A DNA stretch of 64,000 nt from Mesoterricola silvestris (GCF_030295405.1 NZ_AP027080.1:4696001-4760000); one strand, 5' to 3'; numbered from the stretch's first letter, positions 17,870 to 27,175 are shown. Made by a program: numbers and translations. Notes: a model not told the origin generated them from the sequence alone.

Positions 17870-17997
17870 ACATGCGCCCCCACTCCGACCAGGGATTTCA
17901 TCACAATTGTCCATTCCGGCCCCCAGGGGTGGGGTTTAGGCTTACTTTGGAATATTGAATCCGTTCGCGTTGCCTCCGGCCCCAGACAGGAGCATCC

Positions 17998-19254
17998 ATG
18001 CCCAAGCTGAACAATGTCCTCGCCGTGATTCTCGGAGGGGGCCGCGGCGCGCGGCTCTACCCGCTCACGAAGATGCGGTCCAAGCCCGCCGTGCCCATCG
18101 CCGGGAAGTACCGGCTCATCGATATCCCCTTGAGCAATTGCATCAACTCGGGCATCTTCCGCATGCACGTGCTCACCCAGTTCAATTCGGTCTCGCTGCA
18201 CCGGCACATTTCCGAGAGCTACAAGTTCGACGTGTTCCACACGGGGTGGGTGCAGGTGCTGGCGGCGGAGCAGACGCCCACCAGCGAAGGCTGGTACCAG
18301 GGCACGGCAGACGCCATCCGCAAGCAGCTGTTCCAGATCCAGGTGGTGGGCGCCGAGCACGTGCTCATCCTGGCCGGGGACCACCTCTACCGCATGGACT
18401 ACGCCCCCATGGTGGCCCACCACATCGCCAAGGGCGCGGACATCACCGTGGCGGTGCAGCCCGTGGCCAAGGACGAGGCGGACCGCTTCGGGCTCCTCAA
18501 GCGGACCCCCGACGGCCGGATCGTGAACTTCGTGGAGAAGCCCAAGACCCCCGAGGCCCAGGCGGAAATGGTCAGCCGGGAGGATCCGGAGCGGCCCTTC
18601 CTGGGCTCCATGGGCATCTACCTGTTCAGGACCGAGGTGCTGGTGGACCTTCTCACCAGCCACCCGGATTTCGACGATTTCGGCCACCACGTCATCCCCT
18701 TCGCCATCAGCCGCATGAACGTCTCCGGCTTCGACTTCGACGGCTACTGGCAGGACATCGGCACCATCCGCTCCTTCTACGACGTGAACCTGGAGCTGAC
18801 CCGCCCCAACCCCGCGTTCGACCTCTACGACGCCCACCGGCCCATCTACACCCACTCCCGGTTCCTGCCGGGCTCCATCTGCTCGGACACGCGGCTCAAG
18901 GACGTCCTCCTCTGCGAGGGCTGCGTCATCGAGGGGGGCGGGGAGATCACCCACTCCATCGTCGGCGTGCGCAGCCAGATCGGCCCCCGCACCCGCATCC
19001 TGGACAGCATCGTCATGGGCGCCGACTACTACGAGCGCACGAACTCGGGAAGCCCGCTGGGCCTCGGCCCCGACTGCCACATCGAGGGCGCCATCCTGGA
19101 CAAGAACGTGAGCCTGGGCGCGGGGGTGGTCATCAGGCCCTTCCCCCGGGGCACCGAACGGGACGCGGGCGACTACGTGGTGCAGGACGGCATCGTCGTC
19201 GTGCCCAAGAACACCGTCCTGGCCGCGGGCACCCACATCGGGCCGGAATCCTGA
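17998..19254 (+). CDS. glgC: Glucose-1-phosphate adenylyltransferase (ADP-glucose synthase)
   Basis: Makes ADP-glucose from glucose-1-phosphate and ATP, the committed step of bacterial glycogen synthesis. 418 residues: an N-terminal nucleotidyltransferase domain with GGGRGARLYPLT and the KPAVPIAGKYRLIDIPLSN block, the product-binding GTADAIRKQ loop, FVEKPKTPE, and a C-terminal left-handed beta-helix from about residue 290. The ATG at 17998 follows AGGAG. No other glycogen gene is adjacent, and a strong palindrome follows it. Confidence 0.96.
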   Translation: MPKLNNVLAVILGGGRGARLYPLTKMRSKPAVPIAGKYRLIDIPLSNCINSGIFRMHVLTQFNSVSLHRHISESYKFDVFHTGWVQVLAAEQTPTSEGWYQGTADAIRKQLFQIQVVGAEHVLILAGDHLYRMDYAPMVAHHIAKGADITVAVQPVAKDEADRFGLLKRTPDGRIVNFVEKPKTPEAQAEMVSREDPERPFLGSMGIYLFRTEVLVDLLTSHPDFDDFGHHVIPFAISRMNVSGFDFDGYWQDIGTIRSFYDVNLELTRPNPAFDLYDAHRPIYTHSRFLPGSICSDTRLKDVLLCEGCVIEGGGEITHSIVGVRSQIGPRTRILDSIVMGADYYERTNSGSPLGLGPDCHIEGAILDKNVSLGAGVVIRPFPRGTERDAGDYVVQDGIVVVPKNTVLAAGTHIGPES

Positions 19255-19405
19255 GCGGCGGAGCCCCCATGCCCTGTCCCTTCCGCGGGGGCGGCCGGGG
19301 TCTGCTGGCCTCCGGCTTTGGGCTTGCCCTGCCCCTGGGGAACACGATGCGGTTCTACCGCCGGAAGCAGGCGGGCTGAACCGGGGCTATAGGGTCGGGT
19401 ACGGC

Positions 19406-19439
19406 GAATGGCCGGAACCCCCAGGGGTTCCGGCCATTC
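19406..19439. terminator. Perfect 16-bp hairpin between glgC and ssb
   Basis: GAATGGCCGGAACCCC, a 2-nt spacer CA, then the exact reverse complement. It lies between converging glgC (+) and ssb (-). There is no good T-tract on either side, so it is either a terminator without a strong U-run or a protein-binding or RNA-stabilising structure; its convergent position favours termination. Confidence 0.65.
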
Positions 19440-19462
19440 CCGCGCCTATCCCTTCCCTTCGA

Positions 19463-19909
19463 TCAGAACGGGATGTCGTCGTCGTACACCTGCCCGCCCG
19501 CAGAGGCGGGAGCGGGGGCGCCGGTGGGCTCGTAGTCGTCCGCGCCGCCACCGGAAGGCCGGCCGCCGCCGTCCTCCATGCGGCCCAGCATCACGAAGTT
19601 GTCGCAGCGGATATCGCAGGCGGTCTTCTTGACGCCAGCCTGGTCGGTGTACTCCCGGTACTGGATGCGGCCCTCGATGAGGACCTGCTTGCCCTTGCGC
19701 AGGTACTTCTCGGCGATTTCCGCCTGCTTGCCCCACACGACGATATTGTGCCACTCGGTCTTGGTCTGCTTCTCGCCCTGGGGGTTCTTCCAGGTTTCCG
19801 TGGTGGCCACGGAGAAGCGCGCCAGGGCCTGGCCCGAAGGCGTCATCTTGAGCTCGGGATCCCGGCCCAGGTTGCCGATCAGCATGACCTTGTTCAACGA
19901 TCCGGACAT
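19463..19909 (-). CDS. ssb: Single-stranded DNA-binding protein
   Basis: Binds single-stranded DNA during replication, repair and recombination. 148 residues: an OB fold at residues 1-110 (VMLIGNLGRDPELK, FSVATTETWKN, TEWHNIVVWGK, LIEGRIQYREYTD), a Gly/Pro/Ala-rich flexible linker, and the conserved acidic tip DDDIPF through which SSB recruits partner proteins. The ATG at 19909 is preceded by GGAGGA with a 5-nt spacer. It is divergent from the amidotransferase gene and not next to rpsF or rpsR as in many bacteria. Confidence 0.97.
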   Translation of the reverse strand: MSGSLNKVMLIGNLGRDPELKMTPSGQALARFSVATTETWKNPQGEKQTKTEWHNIVVWGKQAEIAEKYLRKGKQVLIEGRIQYREYTDQAGVKKTACDIRCDNFVMLGRMEDGGGRPSGGGADDYEPTGAPAPASAGGQVYDDDIPF

Positions 19910-19990
19910 GATCTTCCTCCTTTGAAGTGGCGGAGCTCTCCGCCTCACCGATTGCCTCAGTCCGTCTGAGCTGGTGGTAGGGTGACAATC

Positions 19991-20737
19991 ATGATACCGG
20001 GAGTCGTCGTGTCAAGCCTTCTCATAACCTGCAGGAACAAGTCATCCGTAGGCCGCCATTACGTTCCGGCGGTGCGGGCGGGAGGCTGGGAAGGCGGGAT
20101 CCTCCTGGTGGCCCCGGGGGACCCGGTCCCCCCCCTGGAGGAGGTCCGGGGGGTGCTCCTCACGGGCGGGGACGACATCCACCCCTCCAACTGGGACCCG
20201 GCGGAACCGGTGCACCCCGAGGCCGGACCGGACCCGGACCGGGACGCCCTGGAGATCCCCCTGGCGCGCCGGGCCTGGGACCTGGGCCTGCCCATCCTGG
20301 GCATCTGCCGCGGGGAGCAGCTGCTCAACGTGGCCCTGGGGGGCAGCCTCGTGCAGGACATCCCCGACCACTACGGCTGCGAACCGGAACGGCACCAGGT
20401 GGGCTCCTCCAGCCTCCCGCCCCAGCTGGCCCACTGGGTGATCGTGGACCCCGGCTCCCGCCTGCGGACCCTGGTGGGGGCGGAGGCGGTGGAGGTGAAC
20501 AGCCGCCACCACCAGGCCGTGATGCGCCTGGCCCCGGGCCTGCGGGCCGTGGCCTGGCACGGCACGGCCCGGGAGGGCCGGCCCCTGGTGGAGGGGGTGG
20601 AGGCCGCGGACGCCTCCCGGTGGGTGGTGGCCGTGCAGTGGCACCCCGAGAACCTGGTGGCCATGGACCACGCCGCCGCCCGGAGCGCCCTGGGGATCTT
20701 CCGGGGCTTCGCCGCGGCGCTCCGGGAGCGGTCTTGA
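19991..20737 (+). CDS. Class I glutamine amidotransferase-like hydrolase (peptidase C26, PuuD-type)
   Basis: 248 residues, cytoplasmic. The class I GATase triad is complete: nucleophile Cys in GICRGEQ, and His and Glu in VQWHPE. The LTGGDDIHPSNW block near the N-terminus is typical of gamma-glutamyl-GABA hydrolases such as PuuD, but the substrate cannot be read from sequence. The start is ATG 19991, with AGGGTGA about 6 nt upstream; an in-frame GTG at 19982 would add three residues. The stop overlaps the TTG start of hrpB (TTGA), so the two are probably co-translated although functionally unrelated. Confidence 0.85.
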   Translation: MIPGVVVSSLLITCRNKSSVGRHYVPAVRAGGWEGGILLVAPGDPVPPLEEVRGVLLTGGDDIHPSNWDPAEPVHPEAGPDPDRDALEIPLARRAWDLGLPILGICRGEQLLNVALGGSLVQDIPDHYGCEPERHQVGSSSLPPQLAHWVIVDPGSRLRTLVGAEAVEVNSRHHQAVMRLAPGLRAVAWHGTAREGRPLVEGVEAADASRWVVAVQWHPENLVAMDHAAARSALGIFRGFAAALRERS

Positions 20738-23133
20738 CCCTCAGCCCCCTGCCCATCGATCCCTTCCTGCCGGCGATCCTCCGGGCGCTGGGGGAGCGGG
20801 GCTGCCTGGTGCTGGGCGCCGAGCCCGGGGCGGGCAAGACCACCCGCGTGCCCCGGGCCCTCCTGGATGCCGGGATGCTGGACGCGGGCGAGTGCTGGGT
20901 GCTGGAGCCCCGGCGCCTCGCGGCGCGGCTCGCCGCGGCGCGGGTGGCCGCGGAGCTGGGCGAACCCCTGGGCGGGGCCGTGGGCTACGCGGTGCGCTTC
21001 GAGCAGAAGGCCTCCCGCGCCACCCGGGTGCGCTTCGTCACCGAGGGCCTGCTGCTGCGCAGGCTCCAGGACGACCCCGCCCTGCGGGGCATCTCCACCG
21101 TGCTCCTGGACGAATTCCACGAGCGCCACCTCCAGACGGACCTGGCCATCACCCTCCTGCGCCGCCTGCGCGCGGGGGCGCGCCCCGATCTGCGCCTGGG
21201 CGTCATGAGCGCCACCCTGGACCCCGGCCCCATCGCGGCCTTCCTCGGCGCCCCCGCCCTGGCCTGTGCCGGCCGCCAGTGGCCCGTGGAGATCCGGCAC
21301 GCGCAGCGGCCCGATTCCGCCCCCCTGGAGGAGCAGGTGGCCTCCGCCGTGGACCGGCTCTACCGCGACGGGCTCAAGGGCCACACCCTGGTGTTCCTGC
21401 CCGGCGCCGCGGAGATCCGGCGCTGCCTGCGCAGTTGCGCCCGGGCCGCCCAGGCCCATGGCCTGCGGCTCCTGCCCCTGCACGGGAGCCTGTCCTTCGA
21501 GGCCCAGCAGGAGGCGGTGGCCCCCAGCGAAGCCTTCAAGGTCATCCTCAGCACCAATGTGGCCGAGAGTTCCGTGACCCTGGAGGGGGTGGCCGCCGTG
21601 GTGGACTCCGGCCTGGGGCGGGAGGCCTTCCATTCGCCCTGGTCGGGCCTGCCGGGCCTGCGCACCACGCGCATCAGCCAGGCCCGCTGCGCGCAGCGGT
21701 CGGGGCGGGCCGGGCGCACCGGGCCGGGGCTCTGCCTGCGGCTCTTCACCCTGGCCGAATTCAACGCGAGGCCCGCCTTCGACAGCCCCGAACTCCTGCG
21801 CACGGACCTGGCGGAACCCCTCCTGGCCCTGGCGGACCTGGGCATCGGCCCGGAACTGGAGTGGTTCGAAGCGCCCCCCGCCCCGGCCCTGGAGGCCGCC
21901 GGCAAGCTCCTGGGCGGCCTGGGGGCCCTGGAGGACGGACGCATCACGGCCCTGGGCCGGCGCATGGCCAAGCTGCCCCTGCACCCGCGCCTGGCCCGGC
22001 TCGTCATCGCCGGCGAGGACCTGGGCATCCCCCACCTCGCCCGGTTGGGGGCCACCCTCCTGGAAACCGGGGACCTGGGCGCCCGCCAGGACCTGGGCCC
22101 CCGGGGCGCCCCCCAGGGCCATGCCCTGGATTCCGACCTCCTGGCGCGCATCGACCAGTACCTGGAACCCGCGGGCGCCGACCCCGCGGCCCTGCGCCAG
22201 GCGCGCCTGGCCTTCAAGGCCCTGGGGGGCGGCGTCCCGGAGGAGGACGAGGAGGCCCTGCTCCGGGCCCTGGTGACGGCCTACCGCGACCGCATCGCCC
22301 GGGTGGGCGGGAACGGCACCTGCACCCTGGTGGGCGGGGGCGGGGCGCGCCTCGCCCCCCGGTGCCGGGTGCGCCGGGCGGAGTGGATCCTGGCCCTGGA
22401 GGCCGACGGCGTGGGCGGGCAGGTCCAGGTGCAGGCCGCCTCGCGCCTGGAGCCGGACTGGCTCCTGGACGCCTATCCGGATTCCATCCGCGACACCGAG
22501 GAACTGGCCTTCAACGAAGGCACGGGAAGGGTGGATCTCCATTCCCGGCTCTGGTTCGAGGACCTGCCGCTCATGGAGAGCCGCCGCCCCGCACCCCCGG
22601 GGCACCCCGGCGCGGCCCAGGTGCTGGCCCGGGCCGCCACGGGGGCCGCGGGCCTGGAAGGCCTCCTGCCCCGGGCGGCCTTCCTGGCCCGGCTGAGGCC
22701 CGACCTGGGCATCCCCGCCGAGGCCGAGCTGCGCGAGGCCCTTCTCACCGCCGCCTGCGAGGGCCTGGCCAGCCTGAAGGAACTGGAGGCCGCGGACTGG
22801 CCCGGGGCCGTGCGCCGCGCCCTGGGCGCCGAAACCGCCCGGCTGCTTGACGCCTGGGCCCCCGAATGGATCCAGATCCCCCGGCGGCGCCTGCGCGTGA
22901 ACTACGGGGAGGGCACCCCCTGGGTGGCCTCCCGGCTCCAGGATTTCGCGGGCCTCAAGAAGGGCCCCGCCATCGGCGGCGGGGAGGTGCCCCTGGTGCT
23001 CCACCTCCTGGCCCCCAACAACCGCGCCGTGCAGGTCACCACGGACCTGGCGGGGTTCTGGCAGCGGGTCTACCGGGAGCTGCGGCCGGGCCTGTCCCGG
23101 CGCTACCCGAAGCATCACTGGCCCGAGGTCTAG
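20734..23133 (+). CDS. hrpB: ATP-dependent helicase HrpB
   Basis: DEAH-family helicase of 799 residues. Walker A is AEPGAGKTT (Lys 35), motif II DEFHERH near residue 125, motif III SATLD, and motif VI QRSGRAGRTGPG. The HrpB-specific C-terminal domain is present to the end (RLRVNYGEGTPWVASRLQDF; PGLSRRYPKHHWPEV). The family acts on RNA or nucleic-acid structures; its physiological role is poorly defined outside a few bacteria. Start: TTG at 20734 with GGGAG 5 nt upstream, overlapping the previous stop. The 3' end overlaps the converging ABC transporter gene by 4 bp. Confidence 0.93.
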   Translation: MTLSPLPIDPFLPAILRALGERGCLVLGAEPGAGKTTRVPRALLDAGMLDAGECWVLEPRRLAARLAAARVAAELGEPLGGAVGYAVRFEQKASRATRVRFVTEGLLLRRLQDDPALRGISTVLLDEFHERHLQTDLAITLLRRLRAGARPDLRLGVMSATLDPGPIAAFLGAPALACAGRQWPVEIRHAQRPDSAPLEEQVASAVDRLYRDGLKGHTLVFLPGAAEIRRCLRSCARAAQAHGLRLLPLHGSLSFEAQQEAVAPSEAFKVILSTNVAESSVTLEGVAAVVDSGLGREAFHSPWSGLPGLRTTRISQARCAQRSGRAGRTGPGLCLRLFTLAEFNARPAFDSPELLRTDLAEPLLALADLGIGPELEWFEAPPAPALEAAGKLLGGLGALEDGRITALGRRMAKLPLHPRLARLVIAGEDLGIPHLARLGATLLETGDLGARQDLGPRGAPQGHALDSDLLARIDQYLEPAGADPAALRQARLAFKALGGGVPEEDEEALLRALVTAYRDRIARVGGNGTCTLVGGGGARLAPRCRVRRAEWILALEADGVGGQVQVQAASRLEPDWLLDAYPDSIRDTEELAFNEGTGRVDLHSRLWFEDLPLMESRRPAPPGHPGAAQVLARAATGAAGLEGLLPRAAFLARLRPDLGIPAEAELREALLTAACEGLASLKELEAADWPGAVRRALGAETARLLDAWAPEWIQIPRRRLRVNYGEGTPWVASRLQDFAGLKKGPAIGGGEVPLVLHLLAPNNRAVQVTTDLAGFWQRVYRELRPGLSRRYPKHHWPEV

Positions 23134-24902
23134 GAAACCGCCTCGCCCAGGATCTCCCGCTCCAGGCTCTGCAGGCGCTTGATGCGGCTGAAGTGGCCGG
23201 GCTCCTGGGCGAGTTCCTGGGCCGTGCCGCTCTGCACGGCGTTGCCGTCCTCCAGCACCAGCACCCGGTCGCACAGTTCGGCCACGAAGACCCGGTGGGT
23301 GGCCAGCACCAGGGTGGTGTCCACGAGGAAGGCGCGCAGGTTGTCCAGGATCCGGCTCTCGGTTTCGGAGTCCACGGCCGACAGGGCGTCGTCCAGGAGC
23401 AGCAGGCGCGGCTTGCGCAGCAGGGCGCGGGCCAGGGCCGTGCGCTGGCGCTCCCCGCCGGAGAGCACCACGCCCCGTTCGCCCACCACCGTGTCCAGCC
23501 CCATGGGCAGGCGCCGGATGAGATCGTCCAGGCACACCACCCGGGCCACCTCCCACAGCTCCTCCTCGGTGGCGCCGGGGCGGCCCAGGGCCAGGTTCTC
23601 CCGCAGGGAGAGGCTGAAGAGGAAGGCCTCCTGGGGCACCCAGCCGATGCCGGCCCAGTGCTCCCGCAGGAGGTCGGCCCCCATCGCCCGGCCATCCAGG
23701 GTCAGGGTGCCTTCCTGGATCTCCCGCAGCCCGGCCAGCACCTGCAGGAGGATGGTCTTGCCGGACCCGATGCCGCCCACCACCGCCAGGCGGGATCCGG
23801 GGGGCAGGGCCAGGTCGATGGGGCCGATGCCCCGGCCGGACTCGAAGCGGTGGGAGGCGGCCCGGAGCTCCATGGCCGCGGGGCCGGGCCGGAGCGCCAG
23901 GGGCGCGTGCCCGGGCAGGAAGGCCCCGGGATCGTTCAGGACCGCCTCGATGCGCTCCTGCCCCGCCCGGCCCCGCTGGAAGAGGTTGGCCGACCACCCC
24001 AGGCTCATGATGGGCCAGGCCAGGGTGGCCAGGTAGCCCGTGAAGGCCGTGAGGTCGCCCAGGGTCAGGGCGCCCCGGAGCACCAGGGTCCCGCCGTAGG
24101 CCACCAGCACCAGGGCGGCCAGGCCCGCGGTGAAGGCCGACAGGGGCATGTAGGCGCCGAAGAGGATGGTCTGCCGGATGCTCATGCGGGCCTGGGTGCG
24201 GCTCAATTCCTCGAATTCCGCCACCCGGAGGGCCTCCAGGCCGAAGGCCTGCACCACCTTCTCGCCCGAGATGGTCTCGTGGCTGAAGGTGTTCAGCTGG
24301 GACGTGACCACCTGGATCTTCTGCTGGATCCGGTGGCTCCACTTCCCGATGAGGTAGAAGCCCGCCGCCAGGAACGTGAAGGGCGTGATCACGGCCAGGG
24401 CCAGGCGGGGGCTGGCCTGGAGCATGAGGACGAGGGTCATGGGCAGGAGGCTGGCGGTCTGCAGGAGGCTCATGAGGCCGGGCCCCGTGGCCATGCGCAC
24501 GGTGTTCACGTCGTCGCCCATGCGGCTCATCAGGTCCCCGATGCGGCTCTGCTCATAGAAGGAGAAGGGGCGCGCCAGCAGGGAATCGTAGAGCTCCTCG
24601 CGCTGGCGCTTCTCCACCTCCCGGCTCAGGCCGATGAGGGTATTGCGCATGAGGTAGCGCCCGATGCCCGCGAAGAGGGTGAAGCCCAGCATCCAGAGGA
24701 GGTCCCGGCGGCTGGCGTGCCACTGGCGCAGTTCCAGGGCGTGCACGGCCCGGCCCGACCAGAAGGGCACCCAGGCCGCGGCCAGGCTGCACAGCACCGA
24801 GGCCGACAGGCCCAGGAAAAGGATCCGGCGGTGGGGGGCCACCAGCTTCCACCACCAGGGGGTCCAATATCGGGGGGATCGGTCCAAAGCGCCTCCAGAC
24901 AA
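23130..24902 (-). CDS. ABC transporter half-unit, MdlA-like, with degenerate catalytic site
   Basis: Exporter-type fusion of a six-helix membrane domain (about 1-320) and an ATPase domain; 590 residues. Walker A is GGIGSGKT, signature LSGGERQR, D-loop SAVD, H-loop THR. The residue after the Walker B Asp is Asp instead of the catalytic Glu (LLLLDDALSAVD). This substitution is known in one half of heterodimeric exporters such as MdlA/MdlB, LmrCD and TM287/288, so a catalytically complete partner is expected elsewhere; none is adjacent. The substrate is unknown (drug or lipid export is usual). ATG at 24902. Confidence 0.9.
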   Translation of the reverse strand: MSGGALDRSPRYWTPWWWKLVAPHRRILFLGLSASVLCSLAAAWVPFWSGRAVHALELRQWHASRRDLLWMLGFTLFAGIGRYLMRNTLIGLSREVEKRQREELYDSLLARPFSFYEQSRIGDLMSRMGDDVNTVRMATGPGLMSLLQTASLLPMTLVLMLQASPRLALAVITPFTFLAAGFYLIGKWSHRIQQKIQVVTSQLNTFSHETISGEKVVQAFGLEALRVAEFEELSRTQARMSIRQTILFGAYMPLSAFTAGLAALVLVAYGGTLVLRGALTLGDLTAFTGYLATLAWPIMSLGWSANLFQRGRAGQERIEAVLNDPGAFLPGHAPLALRPGPAAMELRAASHRFESGRGIGPIDLALPPGSRLAVVGGIGSGKTILLQVLAGLREIQEGTLTLDGRAMGADLLREHWAGIGWVPQEAFLFSLSLRENLALGRPGATEEELWEVARVVCLDDLIRRLPMGLDTVVGERGVVLSGGERQRTALARALLRKPRLLLLDDALSAVDSETESRILDNLRAFLVDTTLVLATHRVFVAELCDRVLVLEDGNAVQSGTAQELAQEPGHFSRIKRLQSLEREILGEAVS

Positions 24903-24947
24903 AATCCTACCAGGGTGCTAGCCTTTTCAGTCTGCGTGGAGGCATCC

Positions 24948-25415
24948 TTGAGTCCTGTCGGCAAACCCCTCCCCCCCTTCTCCCTGGAGGACCACCTGGG
25001 AAATACCGTCACGAACGCGACCCTCGCGGGGCACTGGACGGTCATCTATGCCTATCCGAAGGATTCCACACCGGGCTGCACCACCGAGGCCTGCGATTTC
25101 CGGGACAGCTGGACCCGCCTTCAGGCGGCGGGCGCCCTGGTGTATGGAATCTCCCGTGATTCCCTCGCCTCCCATGCGAAATTCGCCGGAAAATACGAGC
25201 TGCCCTTCCCCCTCCTCTCCGACCCGGAGAAGGCGCTCCTGGCCCCCATGGGCGCCTTCGGCAAGAAGGTGATGTACGGCAAGGAGATGGAAGGCATCAT
25301 CCGGTCCACTCTGCTTGTGGATCCCAAGGGCGTCGTGCGCAAGGCCTGGCCCAAGGTCAGCGTGAAGGGCCACGTTCAGGAGGTCCTGGCGGAACTGGAA
25401 GCCCAGGGATGCTAG
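24948..25415 (+). CDS. bcp: Thiol peroxidase, Bcp/PrxQ type peroxiredoxin
   Basis: Reduces hydrogen peroxide and organic peroxides with thioredoxin as donor. 155 residues with the PrxQ pattern: peroxidatic Cys 44 and resolving Cys 49 five residues apart (TPGCTTEACDFRD), the conserved YPKDSTPG lead-in, and FPLLSDPEK. The start is TTG at 24948, because GGAGG lies 5 nt upstream; an in-frame GTG at 24936 overlaps that ribosome-binding site and is less likely. The last 7 nt overlap the start of the next gene. Confidence 0.93.
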   Translation: MSPVGKPLPPFSLEDHLGNTVTNATLAGHWTVIYAYPKDSTPGCTTEACDFRDSWTRLQAAGALVYGISRDSLASHAKFAGKYELPFPLLSDPEKALLAPMGAFGKKVMYGKEMEGIIRSTLLVDPKGVVRKAWPKVSVKGHVQEVLAELEAQGC

Positions 25416-27091
25416 GGAGGCCCTCCCGGAAAGGCGCTCTTCGTTTCTGGGTGGCCGCGCTCTGCGGCCTCATGGCCCTGTCCTTTGCCCTGGCCATGAC
25501 CCGGGTCTACCAGGTCGACGAGGCCCAGACCGTGTACATGGCCACGGTGCTGGCCAAGGGATGGACGGGGTCCCTGTTCACCAGCGGCCAGCTCCATCTC
25601 TACCCCCTTTCCCTCCTGGCCCGCATCGGCTCCAGCTCCGCGACCACCTTCCTGGTGTTCCGGGCCTGTTTCTGGGCCCTGTTCTGGGTGAACGCGGCCT
25701 TGGCGGTCCGGGCCTCGGGCCTGCGGGTCCGCAGTTCCCAGGGCGTGAAGGGCCTCGTCCTCATGGGGACGCTGGCCCCCTGGTGGGGCTATGCCCTGGA
25801 GTGCCGCCACGACAACATCCTGATCACCGGCCTTCTGGTCCTGTGGATCCTCGCGCGGCGCACCCGCATGGATCGGGACCGGGTCTTCCTGGGCCTGGGG
25901 TTCGTTTCCCTGCTGCTCCATGCCTGCCTGTTTAAAGCCATCGCCCTGTGGGCGCCGCTGGCCGTCCTCTGGGTGTACCTGGAGCCGGGCGGTTGGGGGA
26001 CCCGGGCACGGCGGGCCGGCGCGTGGTTCCTGGGGGCAGCCGGAGGCTACCTGGCCTGCCAGGCTTTCAAGGCCTTGGTGGGCAACCCGTCCCTGGCCGG
26101 CAACGGGCAGGGAGCCCTGCAGGTGGCCGCGTCGGCGGAGCGGTTCGCGCCCTGGAACACCCTGAGGATGCTCCTGGGGACCTCGCCGCTCCTGGTGGCG
26201 GCCATGGGGGGGCTCCTGCTCCTGGGGGCCATGCAGCTTCGCCGCAGGGGGCTGCGGGGCGCCTGGGAGGCGGAGGCCGGCTTCCCGGAAATCCTGCTGT
26301 TTGTCGTCTGCGCCTTCGCCTTCTTCGTCAATCCCACGCCTTTTCCTTACAACCTCGCCGTCCTCACCACCGGTGCCATGGTCGCGCTCCTGGCGCTGGG
26401 GCGACCCTGGTTCGAACCCGGCGCATTCAATGCGGTCCGGGGGCTCCCCTTCCTTATCTCCTCAGGCCTCCTCCTGCACCTGACGCCCTGGACCCTACGG
26501 GTGGCCGAGCTGTTTTCCCTTACCAACGAACGGCAGGAGGAAATCATGGCCATGACCGAAGCTTTCACGGGCCCGGAGGACCCGGTGTTCGACGGCATCG
26601 GCATGGTCCCCACTCGCAGGGCCCCTACCTACGAATGGGTCATCAACTGGGCCAACCAGGGCCGGTTCCGGGAGCACCCCCTTTTCGCCGGCCTGGGCGA
26701 CCAGGTCCCCCCCGTGGTGCTGCCCAGCTACCGGCTAGGCTACCTCCCCCCCTCCGACCGCGCCTTCCTGTCCGCCAACTACCTCCTGCTGCACAAGGAC
26801 TTCTGGGTCCTCGGCGCTTCACCCAGGGCTAGCGCGGAGCCGGGAACCTGGACCTGCCTCCGGTCCGGCAGGTATGCCCTCATCCCCATCAGGCCCAACC
26901 CAGGGCCCGTCACCCTCGACGGAAAGCCTCTCCCCCGGGGCATCACCTGGATCGCGAAGGGGCCGCACCAGCTGGCCATGGACCCCGCCGCACCCAGCGC
27001 CCTGTCCTGGGTGGGACCCACCGCCCAGACCCCTCCCACCCCTGGCAACGACGGCGCCCCCTCCCTCTGCCCCGTGCCCGGAGGGTTCTAG
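25409..27091 (+). CDS. Polytopic membrane glycosyltransferase, GT-C (ArnT/GT39-like)
   Basis: 560 residues, roughly the first 360 forming about nine to eleven membrane helices and the rest mostly soluble. The first extracytoplasmic loop has VYQVDEAQ, with the acidic DE pair (residues 37-38) typical of GT-C enzymes that use polyprenyl-phosphate sugars. I cannot assign donor or acceptor. The ATG overlaps the bcp stop by 7 nt (ATGCTAG). It could serve surface glycan assembly with the genes from 29 kb onward, but a TPR gene and fabI lie between. Confidence 0.72.
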   Translation: MLGRPSRKGALRFWVAALCGLMALSFALAMTRVYQVDEAQTVYMATVLAKGWTGSLFTSGQLHLYPLSLLARIGSSSATTFLVFRACFWALFWVNAALAVRASGLRVRSSQGVKGLVLMGTLAPWWGYALECRHDNILITGLLVLWILARRTRMDRDRVFLGLGFVSLLLHACLFKAIALWAPLAVLWVYLEPGGWGTRARRAGAWFLGAAGGYLACQAFKALVGNPSLAGNGQGALQVAASAERFAPWNTLRMLLGTSPLLVAAMGGLLLLGAMQLRRRGLRGAWEAEAGFPEILLFVVCAFAFFVNPTPFPYNLAVLTTGAMVALLALGRPWFEPGAFNAVRGLPFLISSGLLLHLTPWTLRVAELFSLTNERQEEIMAMTEAFTGPEDPVFDGIGMVPTRRAPTYEWVINWANQGRFREHPLFAGLGDQVPPVVLPSYRLGYLPPSDRAFLSANYLLLHKDFWVLGASPRASAEPGTWTCLRSGRYALIPIRPNPGPVTLDGKPLPRGITWIAKGPHQLAMDPAAPSALSWVGPTAQTPPTPGNDGAPSLCPVPGGF

Positions 27092-27100
27092 GAAGGCACG

Positions 27101-27139
27101 TGTCCTGGACCTGCGCCGGGGATTCGCTGACGCAGGTCC
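27101..27139 (+). repeat. Fragment of the dispersed repeat, folding as a hairpin between converging genes
   Basis: Positions 27119-27136 (GGGATTCGCTGACGCAGG) are identical to 17422-17439, and the preceding 17 bp are similar. Here the changed bases give a different hairpin: GGACCTGCG (27107-27115) pairs with CGCAGGTCC (27131-27139) around a 15-nt loop. Located between the 3' ends of the GT-C gene (+) and fabI (-), it may help transcription termination. Confidence 0.65.
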
Positions 27140-27175
27140 GGGACCCGCACGCTGACCTCCCAAGTCGCCGGGTGC

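Noticed and set aside
17394-17997. tRNA, small RNA gene or gene remnant in the 600-bp gap before glgC
   Set aside because: No cloverleaf or CCA end, and no coding frame with family similarity. The gap is explained by the inverted-repeat element and a short promoter region.
19269-19379. Possible 36-codon ORF just after glgC
   Set aside because: No ribosome-binding site, Gly-rich sequence without a membrane or metal motif, and it lies within the glgC 3' region before a hairpin. Nothing supports translation.
20371-24342. 1323-codon minus-strand frame spanning hrpB and part of the ABC transporter
   Set aside because: It changes character where it crosses from one gene's antisense into another gene's wrong frame and has no recognisable domain; it is a GC-content artefact.
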